64,000 nucleotides of DNA from Lutjanus erythropterus (lineage: Eukaryota > Chordata > Actinopteri > Lutjaniformes > Lutjanidae), in assembly GCA_020091685.1 (NCBI GenBank), contig CM034605.1, positions 13,736,635 through 13,800,634 of the forward strand. Direction: 5' to 3'. The notes under the pieces were generated by a model. It was not told the origin of the DNA. It did not search any database and saw only the letters and a program-made list of their open reading frames with translations. Positions 11,326 to 23,600 of this stretch are shown here, piece after piece (within the stretch, counting starts at the first letter, position 1; each line of letters opens with the position of its first letter). Made by a program: the position numbers and the translations under genes.

Positions 11326-11906
11326 AGACAAGTAAATAAATCTGCTTTGAAAAAGGCCTATGTTCAGTTCAAACCACTAGGTCTAGTTTTGTATGTATTT
11401 AATGCCACCGAGACCTTTATATGCAATTGTCTGCCCAACCCAAAGAATGGGAACCCACACAGTTTTTACCTTGCATGTAACAAACCGACCATCATCTTTA
11501 GGTTTATCTATTATTTAATGCACAAGTAAACATGATAGGAAAATGTATGGAGGATGAAGTATTCAGAACCTTTGAGAGGGACTGTGATCTGATTGGTTGA
11601 GAGTTGCACGAGCTTCTTTCCTATTTGCTAAACTCAAACGCTTACAGCAGAAAGTTGGAATTGTCAATATCCACGAAGTCTTTTCTTTTCATGTCTTTTC
11701 AAAAACATCTAACAATGAAGCCTGGGGACTATCTGTTGAGGGGAATCCTTTAGTGGTATAAAAATACTCTGTTATGAGTATAGGTTCTGCAGTTAAAATA
11801 AATAAATAAATGAAGTAGCCTAAGTACAGATGTAATATCAGCTAAATTCACTTGTGGTATCATATTTATTATTATTATTATACTTTTCTTTCTTGCTTTT
11901 CCTTTA

Positions 11907-12133
11907 TAGACCTTTTTCACAGCAGCCATATTGGCACAGATGTTACAAATAATACTAATTTACTATTCAAAGGTCTTTTCCAGTCATGTAAAACAGCGCT
12001 TCTGTTCTGCATGTTGGCTCGCAGGAAAGGCTCTGCTTCTCTAAATGGAACAGGAACCTAATTAATTTCATTAAGTATAAACCTTGGTTTATCTGCTATT
12101 TCATATAAACATGGTTGCCATGTAAAAGGTCTA
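11907..12133. mobile_element. MITE with TAGACCTTTT TIR, copy 2
   Basis: The left end TAGACCTTTTTCACAGCAGC matches the reverse complement of the right end (TAGACCTTTTACATGGCAAC), about 227 bp overall. It belongs to the same broad family as 10646-10816 and is noncoding. Confidence 0.7.
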
Positions 12134-12439
12134 AATGATCAAATAATTATGCAAGGTAACAACAGGCCTATTTTGTTCGTCGTTGTTCGCATTTCTTTTA
12201 TTAATCTTTATATTTCCACGATTTATTTTCTTATACTTTAACAGATTTATTTTTATGGCACTGCTACTGTGGTAGTGGAGTAAAAATAAAGTGCAAATGC
12301 CTCAGAATTGTATTTGAGTATAGCATTTTAGTGAATGTAGTTAATTATCCTCCAGCGCTGATGAAAATACATGAATCTTTGTTATGACAGGTTCAATCGG
12401 TCCTTACAGTAGGAGCGTTTAAAAAATTTAAAGTGCGAC

Positions 12440-12700
12440 ATCTGAGCTGTCAACAGTTATCGTGTCAGCTGGGGTCCATTATTGGGGTGGAGGAGGGGCT
12501 CGTGACCCCGTCTGCTCCACCACTGTAACCACTCATAGTAGAAGGAGGTGGAGCCATTGACTTTACTGTAGCAGCCGGGGGAGCAGGTTAACGTTAAAAA
12601 CAGAAGAGAAGCCCCAGCATGACGTGAGAAAGTGGTATTTTTGGCCACATTTTCCGGACCGGAATCAAAATACACACGGTTACAAAGCAGCCCGGCCGAG
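12440..12700 (+). promoter_or_regulatory. kidins220: Candidate kidins220 promoter / noncoding first exon
   Basis: This interval is locally GC- and CpG-richer than its surroundings (for example CCGGACCGGAA and CCCGGCCGAG). It ends with a good splice donor, GCCGAG|gtaaga at 12700/12701. It lies upstream of the exon with the start codon, whose 5' UTR begins at a splice acceptor (20660/20661), so a noncoding exon must exist somewhere upstream. The exact transcription start cannot be read from sequence. Confidence 0.4.
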
Positions 12701-12968
12701 GTAAGATGACTTAATGCTGTACACTGTACTTTCTGTTTTAATTTTTAGGGCGATAAAAGTGGAAAAAGACCTGTTGGAGAGCTAGCGTCTGAGCTAGCTA
12801 ACATTAGCCTGTTAGCCGTTAGGAGTTTCGAGTGTTTTGCTGTTGCTTCCTGGTGATAGAGCTTTAAACACGGGAAGTCAGTCTGCGTGTAAGATCCTTG
12901 TTCAAACCCGTCCATTAGAGAGCCGAAAGTAAATTATAGCTTTACTTTTCTTTGAGGCCACACATGTG

Positions 12969-12969
<1 letters not shown>

Positions 12970-13027
<58 letters not shown>

Positions 13028-13028
13028 T
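12970..13028. repeat. (GT)n microsatellite
   Basis: About 27 nearly uninterrupted GT units, roughly 270 bp downstream of the candidate kidins220 first-exon donor. Confidence 0.97.
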
Positions 13029-13164
13029 GTCATCCAGATGTTAACTTTTTTGCCAACCCGAAGACACACAGCTGTTGTGCCTTAACGATCCCAGATGTTA
13101 GAAATGTATTTTCAAGTAGCAGGCCACTGAAACATTTAAACATACCACACTCCTAACAGTTACT

Positions 13165-13265
13165 AAAATTTATAGATATCCATAATAACATTTGTCCCAG
13201 TCAAAATTGTATTCTCACAAACAGAATGGTAATAAAAGATATTTTTAACAACATTCTTACGGGAG
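13165..13265. repeat. GATATCC-type subrepeat fragment
   Basis: TAGATATCCATAATAACATT and CCCAGTCAAAATTGTATTCT resemble the units of the inverted repeat at 14565-15705. Probably a stray piece of that family. Confidence 0.4.
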
Positions 13266-13362
13266 AAATTGTATTTCAAGACGCAACATTGATTGAACTA
13301 GTCAAAACTAAATTTAAATTCTTTAAATGTCCTTAAATAGTCAAAGTGGCTGTTTGAACTTT

Positions 13363-14545
13363 TAAAGGGACAGTTCATACCGAAATCAAAAATGCATGTT
13401 TTTCCTCTGGCCTGTGGTGCTATTTATACGTCGAAATCAGGGGTTTACTTGCTTAGTTTCACTCAGATGTCTGTCATGAATGTTATTTGATCCCATAGCT
13501 ACTAGAGGAATATTTTTTCCTTCATTATTAATTATTTGACACACACTTAGGCACACAGATGCACATGCAAATTGTGTGATAGATGATAGAGTGATGGATG
13601 CTGTCCCAAAACAGGAGCCCTGAGCAGTTGGGGCTGTGGTGCCTTGCTCAAGGGCACCTTGACAGTGCCCAGGAGGTGAACTGCTACCTCTCCAGCTACG
13701 AGTCCCCTCCATACTTTTTGATTCATGCTAAATTTGAACCAGCTACCATCCAGTCCCCACGCCAAGTCCTTAATGATCAAGCTGCAGCTGCCCAATAAAC
13801 ACTTAACAGTTAAGCCAAGGCAGCCTAACATTGCTATTTTAAATAACTTAACACTACAACAAACACATTTAAAAAAAGTTTGTCCAAAGGCATTGATTAG
13901 TTTCTGACCCTGGGAAAAACAGTAAACTTGCCTAACACTCTGAATTATCTCCTTAGCCAAATCATGCACATTTAGACTTTTTTCTATGTGATATCCTTTT
14001 GATAATTAATGTAATAACTAGCTTAACGTAATATTTTGTCACTTACGTTCAGTGAGCCTCCTCTGAAACTTAGTGGAGCCCCCCCTTGGGATGTCTACCT
14101 CCCACTTTTAAAACCTGATCTGCATTATTTTGGTGTGAGTTGTTGTTTTAGCGATATCAACCATAGATATGTCTGCCTTCACTTAAATGTATTCATGTAA
14201 GATGGCTTGTGGTATTCAAAGTGCCCAAAAATACATTTGAAACACTCAGAAGCAATGTCTTTTTTACAGAAATCATAAACTGGTTACTCAAAATAACCCA
14301 CAGATCTTGCTGTGAGCAATTTGTCTGAACTACTTTTTTTCCACATAGAATTTTATTTGGCACTTTCAGCAACACAAACTAAGTGCCATCTACTTCACTT
14401 CCATTTGAGAGAATGCCGACATCTGGTGATATTTTAAAAACTCCGCAATTCACAGCAATACAATCTAGGTTGAGAAATAGCACCAGGCTAAGGGGGAAAA
14501 GGTGTATTTTTGAGTATTTTTGATTTTTGGGTGGACTGTCTTTTC
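13363..14545. mobile_element. Nonautonomous DNA transposon with GGGACAGTTCA TIR, interrupted by an insertion
   Basis: The left end GGGACAGTTCATACCGAAAT then CAAAAATGC matches the reverse complement of the right end near 14508-14541 (GACAGTCCACCCAAAAATC). The interior right part (GATATCAACCATAGATATGT, CTTGCTGTGAGCAATTTGTC) resembles a common percomorph element. Between about 13440 and 14105 the expected interior is replaced by unrelated sequence, so another element appears nested within it. Confidence 0.6.
13600..13800. repeat. Fish interspersed repeat nested in the 13363-14545 element
   Basis: The stretch GTGCCTTGCTCAAGGGCACC followed by AGTGCCCAGGAGGTGAACTG and AATTTGAACCAGCTACCATC resembles a widespread fish repeat with a tRNA-like GAACC box. 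Open frames across it on both strands are not convincing genes. Confidence 0.5.
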
Positions 14546-14564
14546 AATGGCTATACTGGATACG

Positions 14565-15705
14565 TATTGCAGACATCTATAATAGAGTTCTTCCCAGTCA
14601 AATATAACATTTAAGATACCCACAATTAGATTCTTCTCATCCACAATTGTAATTTAAGGTAACCACAATGTCATTCTTCCTAAGAGAAATTATGTCACTT
14701 TTGCCATTCATGTATTTTGGGCTTTTAATTTCAGATATCCACAATTATACTTGTGTTGTGTCTGAAACTGATTTTTTACTCTCATTTCGGATATCTACAA
14801 TCCAGTTGTTATAAGTCATAATGTTAATGTTAATTATGAAAAAGCATTCCAACAGATGTCTTTGTGGATATCCACAGTTGCATTTTTTCTAGTCGTTATT
14901 CTGATTCTAGATATATGAAATTGCATTTTTGCTAGTCATAATGCCAATTGTGGATATCCTTAATGACATTTTTCTGGTCACACTGTATTTTATTCAAAAT
15001 TACATCATGGGTAGGGAAGGGAACTGGGAAGCAATTTCAGGTTGTGAACAGGTTCCAAATTGTCCAATCCATTGGAAACTGTATGTCTCCAAGCTTATTG
15101 GTTGCTTTTATTGATGCACATATGTTTTTCTGACAGTTGTGAATTGCAAAACAAAGAAATCAAAGTCATATCTAAAGAAAAGGTCATAGTAGAGGACCTT
15201 TTTCTACTTTGTTTCTACACTGTGTTCAGACTCAGAGATAATAAAAGACTTACATTGATGCTTGTTTGAGCCTGTGTTTTTTATACACAGAAAATTGATC
15301 AGGAATCAATAAGGAAATTGATAATGGCCTTGGTATCAATAAAATTTTATCAATTCCCTTGATATCAATTCCCTTGCCTAGTCATGGGCATCTGCTTGGA
15401 ATGCTTTTTCATTTAGGATAGCCTGAATTTAACTTTAACTTTAACTGGATTATAGATATCTGAAATGGGATTTTTTTTTCCCCAGTAAGATGTTGCAGAA
15501 TGTTAATCTGGATATCAAAAATGTAACTGTGGATATCTGAAATTAAAAGCCCAATACAAATGAAAGGTAAAAAACAATTAGCATTTGCCCTAGGAAGAAT
15601 TATGTTGTGGATACCTAAAATGACAATTGTGCATTGAAAGAAATCTGAAATGTTCTTTTTGACTAGAAGAAATGAATGACAGATATCTGCAATACATCAA
15701 TGCTA
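14565..15705. repeat. Long imperfect inverted repeat built of GATATC subunits
   Basis: The left arm (about 14565-14990) contains GGGCTTTTAATTTCAGATAT then CCACAATTA. The right arm (about 15435-15705) has TAACTGTGGATATCTGAAAT then TAAAAGCCC, its reverse complement. The outer ends also pair (TATTGCAGACATCTATAATA against TATTGCAGATATCTGTCATT). Each arm is itself a series of 40-60 bp units around GATATC. This is a fold-back type element with no coding capacity. Confidence 0.7.
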
Positions 15706-16535
15706 GATATTAAATGTTAACAGCAATTTGCCATAGATTCAGGCAGAAAACACACACAACACAGTATGTTTATCACCACTATGTTGAAACTGTGTCCTGG
15801 TTGGCTGTTTGTCAGTTTCTCTCCAGCAGCTCATATACATAGGGATTTGTTTCAAGCTGAGGTTTACTCTTATATGGATAACCTTTCAAAGTAAAACCAA
15901 GAACTGCCTCTGATCTGGATCATACTGGTCTTCCAGTTCCAGACTTTGGTATCAAGGGTTTCCAGACAACTCAGTAAACCTGTGTTTTTGGAGCAGACCC
16001 TGGTATGTGTTATGGAACTGACTCCTCAGCAGTTTCATGCCCACATGACAAGCCACGAAGAGCTGACTGGTTAAATTTAGAGATCCTATCCAGTGTTGCC
16101 TCCCAAGTTCATGTTTGTGTGTGTTCATATAACAGCATAGCATAGCTGACAAGGTGTTTATTCTAATTATCATGATTATATCAAGTGGTTTGTGTTTTTA
16201 CATAAATACTGGACCGTACATGACCCAAGACTGAATAGATCTGGGTGTTTCTCTATTGAGATCAATAATATTGATGAGCAGTGAAACCAGACAAGATATA
16301 ATGTGGGATTTTTGGTTGCACTAAATATTTCTGTTCCAGTTACTTTACTGTAATGTGATGAGGATTTTTGTGTTTATTTGGTAGTTTCAGTGTGAAAGCT
16401 TGAAAAAAAACGGCAGATGCCTCTACCTATTACATTATCAAATTCACTTAATGACTGATTTCCTTTTTCAAAATTTCCTTTTGTGCATTGTCTTAGTCCT
16501 GTCAGTAAATGTATGCTATAAGCACTAAAACTCTA

Positions 16536-17232
16536 TAGAGCTGAGATAATTAGTCAATTAATCCACAAGACAACTGAAAGAAAATTCATCGACAACAGTT
16601 TTGATAATGGAATAATTGAAATTTTGAAATGCAAAAATGACAGAAAATCATAAGTTGCAGTTTCCATAAGGATGAATACTTTTGAGTACTTTTATTTTGG
16701 TTGTGGATAATTTGTCAAACAAAACAAGCCACTTGACAATGCCTACTTGATTTGAGGAAAATTGTAACATTTTTAATTTCCTGACTTTTTATGTGAGGAA
16801 AAATGTACAGTGAGTGGGTCATTATTGCAAAATAAACCCAGACAGGGTGATGAAGGACCTCAACATGATGTCCACATGGTCTTGAATCAACTTGAAGGGT
16901 GTTTATATTGCAAAAATGGGTTGCTCACTACGTTGTCCCATTTATTACACAGCTACTTACTAAAATCTGCCAATAATTTGACATAAAGCATTGCATTCAA
17001 AAATGACTTAATTGCTTCAGTGAATTCCCAGAGACAATGGTCAGGACTGCATCCATAGCAACAGTCAATTATAACAGCAGTCTGTTATTCAGAAAAAAAC
17101 AGACCAATGCCATAACTGGCCAGTCAGAACTGAGTATTTAACATACTCTGTAATACAATAGTATAGTAGTAAATTGAGAAACTATTTGTCAGAATCATCT
17201 ATATTGAAAACAATTTTTAGTTGCAGCCCTAC
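16536..17232. mobile_element. AT-rich MITE (TAGAGCTG...TTGCAGCCCTA), with internal insertion
   Basis: The left end TAGAGCTGAGATAATTAGTC then AATTAAT and the right end TTTTTAGTTGCAGCCCTA belong to the family also seen at 19571-19910, 49851-50098, 56396-56481 and 59165-59372. The centre (about 16790-17160) is unrelated to the other copies and looks like a second repeat (GGTTGCTCACTACGTTGTCC, CCATAGCAACAGTCAATTAT). Confidence 0.55.
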
Positions 17233-17689
17233 TATTAACTATGTATATCTAAGTATTTAGCCTTTTAATTTAAAATATTTTGATGTGTTGATGATTTAGT
17301 CAATATTTGTCAGCCCATCTTGAAAGTTAAGGGATTTCTGATGACCAGTAGTAGTACAACTAGATATTTAAATAGTACTACAGTGTCCCAGGATTAGTTC
17401 ACCATTTTAGCACTAACTGATGAGTTATTGAGTCATTTAAACACACTCAAGTGACAAGAGTGATAATCTTCCAGTGATGGCTCCTATTAAAACCAAATGT
17501 TACTTTTATTGCATAACTCTTAGAATTAAATCACACAAACTGGGCCAACATCTTAATTGTCTCTCCCCTTTCATCTGTATTAGTTGGTGCCGAGCCAGTG
17601 CATGTAATGAATGAAAATCTGGTCGTGTGTGTCTTTTGTGTTGGGAAGAGATGGGCGTAGTCCAACCCCCCTCATCTAATATTCAGCCT

Positions 17690-17813
17690 TGAGTGAAGGG
17701 GGGGGATGCTGAGCGTGAGCCCGGCAGTGCTTGTTGATACTGTGTGCGACTGAGTAAAGGATAAAGGTTGGTGTTGGATAGCCAAATAAATACAAGCTTC
17801 ACCCTACACCAAG
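17690..17813 (+). promoter_or_regulatory. Possible alternative kidins220 5'-UTR exon
   Basis: A G-rich, locally unusual stretch ending in a strong donor (ACACCAAG|gtaaga at 17813/17814), with no open frame. It could be a second noncoding first exon splicing to 20661. Support is only the donor and the composition. Confidence 0.2.
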
Positions 17814-19570
17814 GTAAGAAGGTTCATCTGTTCACCTTTTCAGTGTTTTTCTAATAGACTACGTGTCACTCTTGTCAGTAGCTTTAATCATTTGTTTTGA
17901 TGGCTTTTACTGTTTTTATTGGTGTTTTGTCTCTGCTGGTTTTTACAGGGTGAGTGTTTTGTTAAAAGGATGTGTGTGAGCTCCCCTCTGATCATTGCTC
18001 AGCAGAGAGAGAGCTAAATGTTTACTGATTGGTTCTTGTGGGATGTAATCGTCCACCCATTGTGCTGAAAGACAAGGAGCTGAGGAGGGTGTGTCAACAG
18101 GCTCCTATTGCCTGTAACTGTAAACAAAGGATTTTTTTCATTTATGCGTGAACTGTCTGTTATGGGACAGAACAGCTGCCAGGTGATCCCTGACTGAAGA
18201 AACGGGGACAGACTTGAAAAAAGAAGGAATTTGTAGTTATTAATTGATCGGCCACTCTCAGTTCAACTCAAACTGGTTTTGGGATTTTGTATTGAGAGCC
18301 CAACAGGCATGTGACATTTAAGCGTTTATTGACCTGAGCCTGAGCTGCTTGTCTCACAGATTATGCTGAAATATTGAGCAGCATGTTTGTTAGTCGTTGT
18401 GTGAAACCCATTGTCAAGGCAACTCACAATCAACGAATACAGCTCATTAATTCTGGCTTACTGTGGGCAGGAAGTAAGACTGACCATGATGGAGGAGCCC
18501 AACTTGATGAATCATTAATGAGTTTTTCATCGATTGGATGAGTCCCTACTACAGCTAAAACAGCCATGTTGGAGGCAGGTCTCTTTTGTCCAGTGAAGTA
18601 ATATAATATCTGGGAACTAAGCTTTGACATTTACAGTATATTATTTTTCCAAATCAGTCTTACTCAGTGCTGAATAGTTACGTTTATGATTTATGTTTCA
18701 TTTATGAGTACTGTTGTTGAACTCCAGGGTAAAAATTGTTGAAATTACTCAGAGAGGAACATGTTAGTCCGTGTCTGGGTTTAAAATGATTCTTATGGCG
18801 GAGCCTAATTATAGATAATCTCCCCAAACTGGGCCGTCTGCATTGATTAGTCAGATGCAGACAGATTGCCTAAGTGGTCTTGCTGCTATTTTCCCATCAA
18901 TGCAAAGCAGTTTCAGAGAAACGGAGTGCAACTGTGCACTTACTTTACTCTCAGATACTTTAAAAAGCAGCACTTTTCTTGTTTAATGTTCACAAGAAGT
19001 TCCACGAAGTCCAGTTTAAGGCAGTGGAGGGAGGAGGGGAGAACTGAGGTTGGTCTTGATATAATTGGAGCACACAGTTGAGTGCACCAATTGTTCCAAA
19101 TAAGGCATCATTACCTCAAAGGATCAAAGTTTAAAGACTGTTGTTTGTCTTCAGTGGTATTTGATGACTTGGTGGACTTTTGTAAGTAGAGCATTATGAT
19201 TGCTCTGCCTTCATTATACTCAGCAGATAAATTTCAGTTCATGTTTTCAGCATGAGCAGGCAGATTGAACTAAATTGAACTGAACCAAGTGTCCCGGTTA
19301 GCTCTTGTGTAATGAGCATGTTCAGTGCATTGTCCTATTGTAGCCATACTTTTACATTCTGGTTGAAAGGGACACATTAAACTATATTCTAAAGATTGAG
19401 AAATTTTTTTGTGGTGGTGTCTGTGCATGTGTATATGTATCTGGTATGCAAGTGAAGGCAGAACTGGCCAAATTACACTTTCTGACTATATGCTTTTGCT
19501 AATGAAGAAAAAAAAACAAAAACAAAAAAAAACTTTGACACAGTGTCTGTAGTACAGGCAAGTACACACT

Positions 19571-19910
19571 AGAACTACAACCATGATTAATTGATTAATT
19601 GTTTAGTCTATAAAATGTAAAAAAAAAAAAAAAATGGTGAAAAATGCTAATTTCAATTTCCCAGAGCCCAAAGTGGCGTCTTCATTTAGCTTCTTTTGTC
19701 AAACCAATAGTCTAAAACCCAAAGAGTTTTCATTTACTAGCATAAATGGCAAAGAGAAGCAGCAACTCGTTACATTTAAGAAACTGGAACCTGCAAACTT
19801 TTGACATGTTTGCTTGCAAACTGACTCTAACAATTAATCAGTTATCAAAATAGTTGGCAATAAATTGTCTTTCTATCCATTAATCGATTAACTGACTTAT
19901 CTTTACAACC
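19571..19910. mobile_element. AT-rich MITE, family GCTGCAACTAA, copy
   Basis: AACTACAACCATGATTAATT then GATTAATTGTTTAGTCTATA on the left and ATTAATCGATTAACTGACTT on the right. The middle block CCAATAGTCTAAAACCCAAA then GAGTTTTCATTTAC is shared with 49900-49930. Confidence 0.6.
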
Positions 19911-20660
19911 AAATTACACATTTAATGAAAATCTGCTTTTACTTTTAAAAGTTTTAAAAAATAAATTCAAAAGTACAAGGTAGAAAATGTGTATGCCAAT
20001 ACAGCAAGTACACACACACAAACAAAGGCAAACCATACTAGTGATAATTTGTTAAATAAATCTACACTTATACAGCATAATTTCCATGTTTTCCTTTTTT
20101 TTTCAGTAAGACTTGCCTTTTTCATTTATCTGCAAACAACCTGCTCTTGCTTCTCACTATACTTAAATTATGGAAATAATTTATCTTTAATGTGTAGATG
20201 CATGTATATAGCTTTGTATTATCGGTGTACATTTACTGGGAGTGGCTAGGCCTTTGAAAGCTTTTGTCAGTGTTTGTGTGGGTGTTTCTATGTTGTTTTA
20301 CTTTATGCACTGTCATTTCTATATATTTGCATTAAGGAGCCCCTTGAAAACGAGATTTAAAATATGACCATCTTTAATAATTGTATGTTGTGATGTTTAT
20401 AGTTGGGCAAAAAGATGCAGCTTCTGTTTTTTGCTTGTATGGCTGAGTTTGTGCGTGTGAGCTGGGCTTGGACAGTACTTGTTTTTTCCCTACAGTAGCA
20501 TCACTTCAAAGACATACCACACCCTCTTCCTGACATCCATTTAACCACTCTGCTTTTCTCTTTGCAGTGTTGTACATTTAGCTGTTACAGGCCAGATAGA
20601 TAACACTGGTATATCTTTAGCTCTCTGTGAATGTTAATCTGATTCCCTCTCACTCTGCAG

Positions 20661-23600
20661 TGGTGTACAGGTGGTTAGCAGTCAGCCATGGATACCACCA
20701 CCTCCCTGAAGATGACCTCTCTGGCCGTCCAGAGTCTGTTCGGCTATGTGGAAGAGGAGAACCTGGCTGCCATCAAAGCACATTTGGACAAATTCAAAGA
20801 GGTGGACAGCAGGAGTGATGTAAGTCAGCCATTAGTAAGACAGAGTGTGAAGTAATGACAGGCTCTTTGAGATCATCTAACAAGTGTTTTGTGGTAAAAG
20901 GGACAACCGAATCTGTTGTGAGGCTGAAATGAAGCAATACTGTTGAAACTGATTGTAAAGCCATTTGCAAAGAGTAGACACAGTACTTGTTATTGTTTTT
21001 GTCTTATAGAGGTTTCATATTTTCCTTTAGTTTGACCATGTATGAGATATAGCGCTTATAAAAAGTCTCTTTTGTGAAAACTATCATATTTCAATTTCAT
21101 AATTAATTGAAATCACTTTATAATGAGATCTGATTTCACTTTGATTTTTAATGGTGTTTTTCTCTTAATCAGTGTCAGAACAGTCAAAACAAATCCCATT
21201 TGATTGAATGATATAAAAGAATCAAGCATGAAATGTAAGGGGAATAAATACTTAAAAAAAAAAAAAGCACTAAGTATTCATAGAAAAACTTATAGGGCTA
21301 TATGGAAAGCCAAGACTATCTATACACTACCTGTGCAGTAAAGTTCATGCAGTGAACATATTAGATTATTGTTTCACAAGTTAAAGGATAGTGCTGATGG
21401 TATGATATGTTGCCAACAAATCCAAAGACTAAAACCTACAAGGAACTGATCCTAACTCCCAAGTATTTTTTGTGTAGCCAGAGTTTGATATGGCCTTTTT
21501 TTCTCTGCGCCATAAAGCTCCATTTTCAAAACCACATTACTGAGCTACACCGTTACACTGGGTGACCCGTACACAGTGACCACAGGCATTGTCGTTTATT
21601 TTAATGTCAGTCCCACACAAACTGTCTTGCAGCTGTAAATACTCACCAGTGAACCACATCTATGTCTCAAAATTGTCCCCAGCTAGTGCATTACTTTGGT
21701 CTGAATAAGAAAAACTAGAGGATTTAAGGTGGTTAAGGGAATTATTTACATACTTATTTAGTATAGTGGAAATGTTTTTCATTGATCACTGTTTTAGTGA
21801 TAAACTGCTTATATTTCCTTTCACTGAAATTGTAGTGTCCTCGAAGGTTATGAAAAGAATGAGCCAATGAGAGTTAGCAGTGAAACTTTGTGTTCCTCAG
21901 GTTACATTGTGTAATCTACTCAGATGACAAGAAACAGCTGCTGGTGATGGAAAAAGGGAAGTCATGCAGTGCCCTCTTGAGTAGGCCCTTGGTGAAGGAA
22001 AAAATAGTGAAACAGTCTAATTACTTTGTATTCATGTAATAAATATACAAATGTCAATTAGATTGTAATCTGCATGAGAAATAAAGAAAACCAAAACAAG
22101 TCGGCCTTAGTAATCATATGCTAATAGTGATCAATTTGACCCTGACAGATGTGATCTCTGTAAGGGGTTTCCACTGTAATTCCATGACTCTCTTTTAAAG
22201 GGAAAATTCAGTACTTTTTATTTGGATGTCTTGTCAGTGTTGATGGTAAATGTAGTCAGTCGAAGCAATAATTTCCTCAGTGTAAGTTACATTGCCTGCT
22301 GCTGAAAGCTGAGCTCTCCTGCTGGAAAATCTGTAGTTCTGTCTACATCTAGTGATGTCACTGAATATTATGTTTTGGCCAACAAAGTAATAGCATAAAT
22401 AATCACGAACAGCCTATTATATCCTTTATAATGATACAAGCTTAAAAGATTTTATGATAATCAAGCTCGTACACAATGCATTCTGGTACATGTAGGCACT
22501 GCCGGCATGGCGAGTAGTGGAACTCAGCTTTCTTGGTCAATATATTACTTACTGAAGAATTTATTGCTTCAACTGACTACATTTGCCATCAACACTGACT
22601 GGACATCCACATAAAAAGTGGTGAATTTTCCCTTTGAAGATTTGTGTCTTCACTAACAACTAATGAGCTTGGGGCTGAGAGCCACAGATGGGCTGGAGAA
22701 ATCGGAAAATACTGAGAGACTGTTGGTTTTGATCTATACATGAGATTTGTTAATAGTGAGAAAAATGTAGAATAACACCATCTTTGTCCTTTAACCTGAA
22801 GACTAGAAAAGCCTTTTTATGAGTATGCCAAATTGCATTAAGTGATCTTTTATCAGGTTGTCTTACAGTATAGGATTAGAGTTAAATCATCAAATAGTAT
22901 CACTGCCTGCCATTTTTTTCCCAGTGAGTTCTCGGAGGGTTAGAGAGAAAACAGTATAATTAATTGGCTTGTTGGTGTAGTAAAATCTGTATCACAGTTT
23001 CCGTTCCTTTCGTCTCTCCTTGTTCCAGAATGGACAGACTCCCCTGATGGTGGCGGCGGAGCAGGGCAATCTGGAGATAGTACAAGAGCTCATTAGGAGA
23101 GGAGCCAATGTTAACTTGGACGATGTTGTAAGCATGCACACGCACACACATAACCTCACAAAGTGCCTAATGTGAACACCCCCCTCATGCACAGGTACAC
23201 GTGGCATTATAACAGATGACACTAGAGTCCAGGCACAGGTGAAAAACAGTGCGGTCATTGTAACCACACCATCCACTTTGCAAAGAAGACGTTGCTGAAC
23301 CAGTGGCCTTTATGTTCCATCTTGCTGAACTCACCACACTTGGGCTTAGTCCATAGCTATTATAAGCCATAATGATGACTTATTACATACTTTTACCTTC
23401 GCTCCTTTGACTAAATGACAGGATCCACTTGCTGGCCAACACCCTGTGCCTCCAGAAGCCGGCCCCCACATACGCACACACTCACGCATGCATATTCCCT
23501 CCCACTTAGACACATGCATGCACACACACTACACCTCTCATTAACATCTCACGTACATGTAACCTGCTATTACACATGGCACACTCAAACCTGTGTTCAC

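Larger units (their letters stand above)
8861..12439. other. mboat2-kidins220 intergenic stretch
   Basis: About 3.6 kb without a convincing gene. It contains the dispersed repeat at 9215-9420, a degenerate GT tract, the candidate distal poly(A) site, and two small TIR elements with a related fragment at about 11258-11325. Short ORFs here show no family resemblance. Confidence 0.5.
12701..20660. other. Probable kidins220 5'-UTR intron
   Basis: About 8 kb between the candidate first exon and the acceptor of the start-codon exon. It is packed with simple repeats, a nested transposon, a GATATC-rich inverted repeat and two AT-rich GCTGCA-ended elements. A possible alternative first exon ends at 17813. 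No protein-coding gene is seen. Confidence 0.45.
20820..23028. other. kidins220 intron 1
   Basis: 2.2 kb holding the long-TIR MITE at 22195-22637 and a probable interspersed repeat at 21380-21740. Nothing else is recognised. Confidence 0.5.

Noticed and set aside
13547-13969. 140-codon open frame on the minus strand
   Set aside because: It lies across an interspersed repeat (GCCTTGCTCAAGGGCACC region) and has no family resemblance or splice context.
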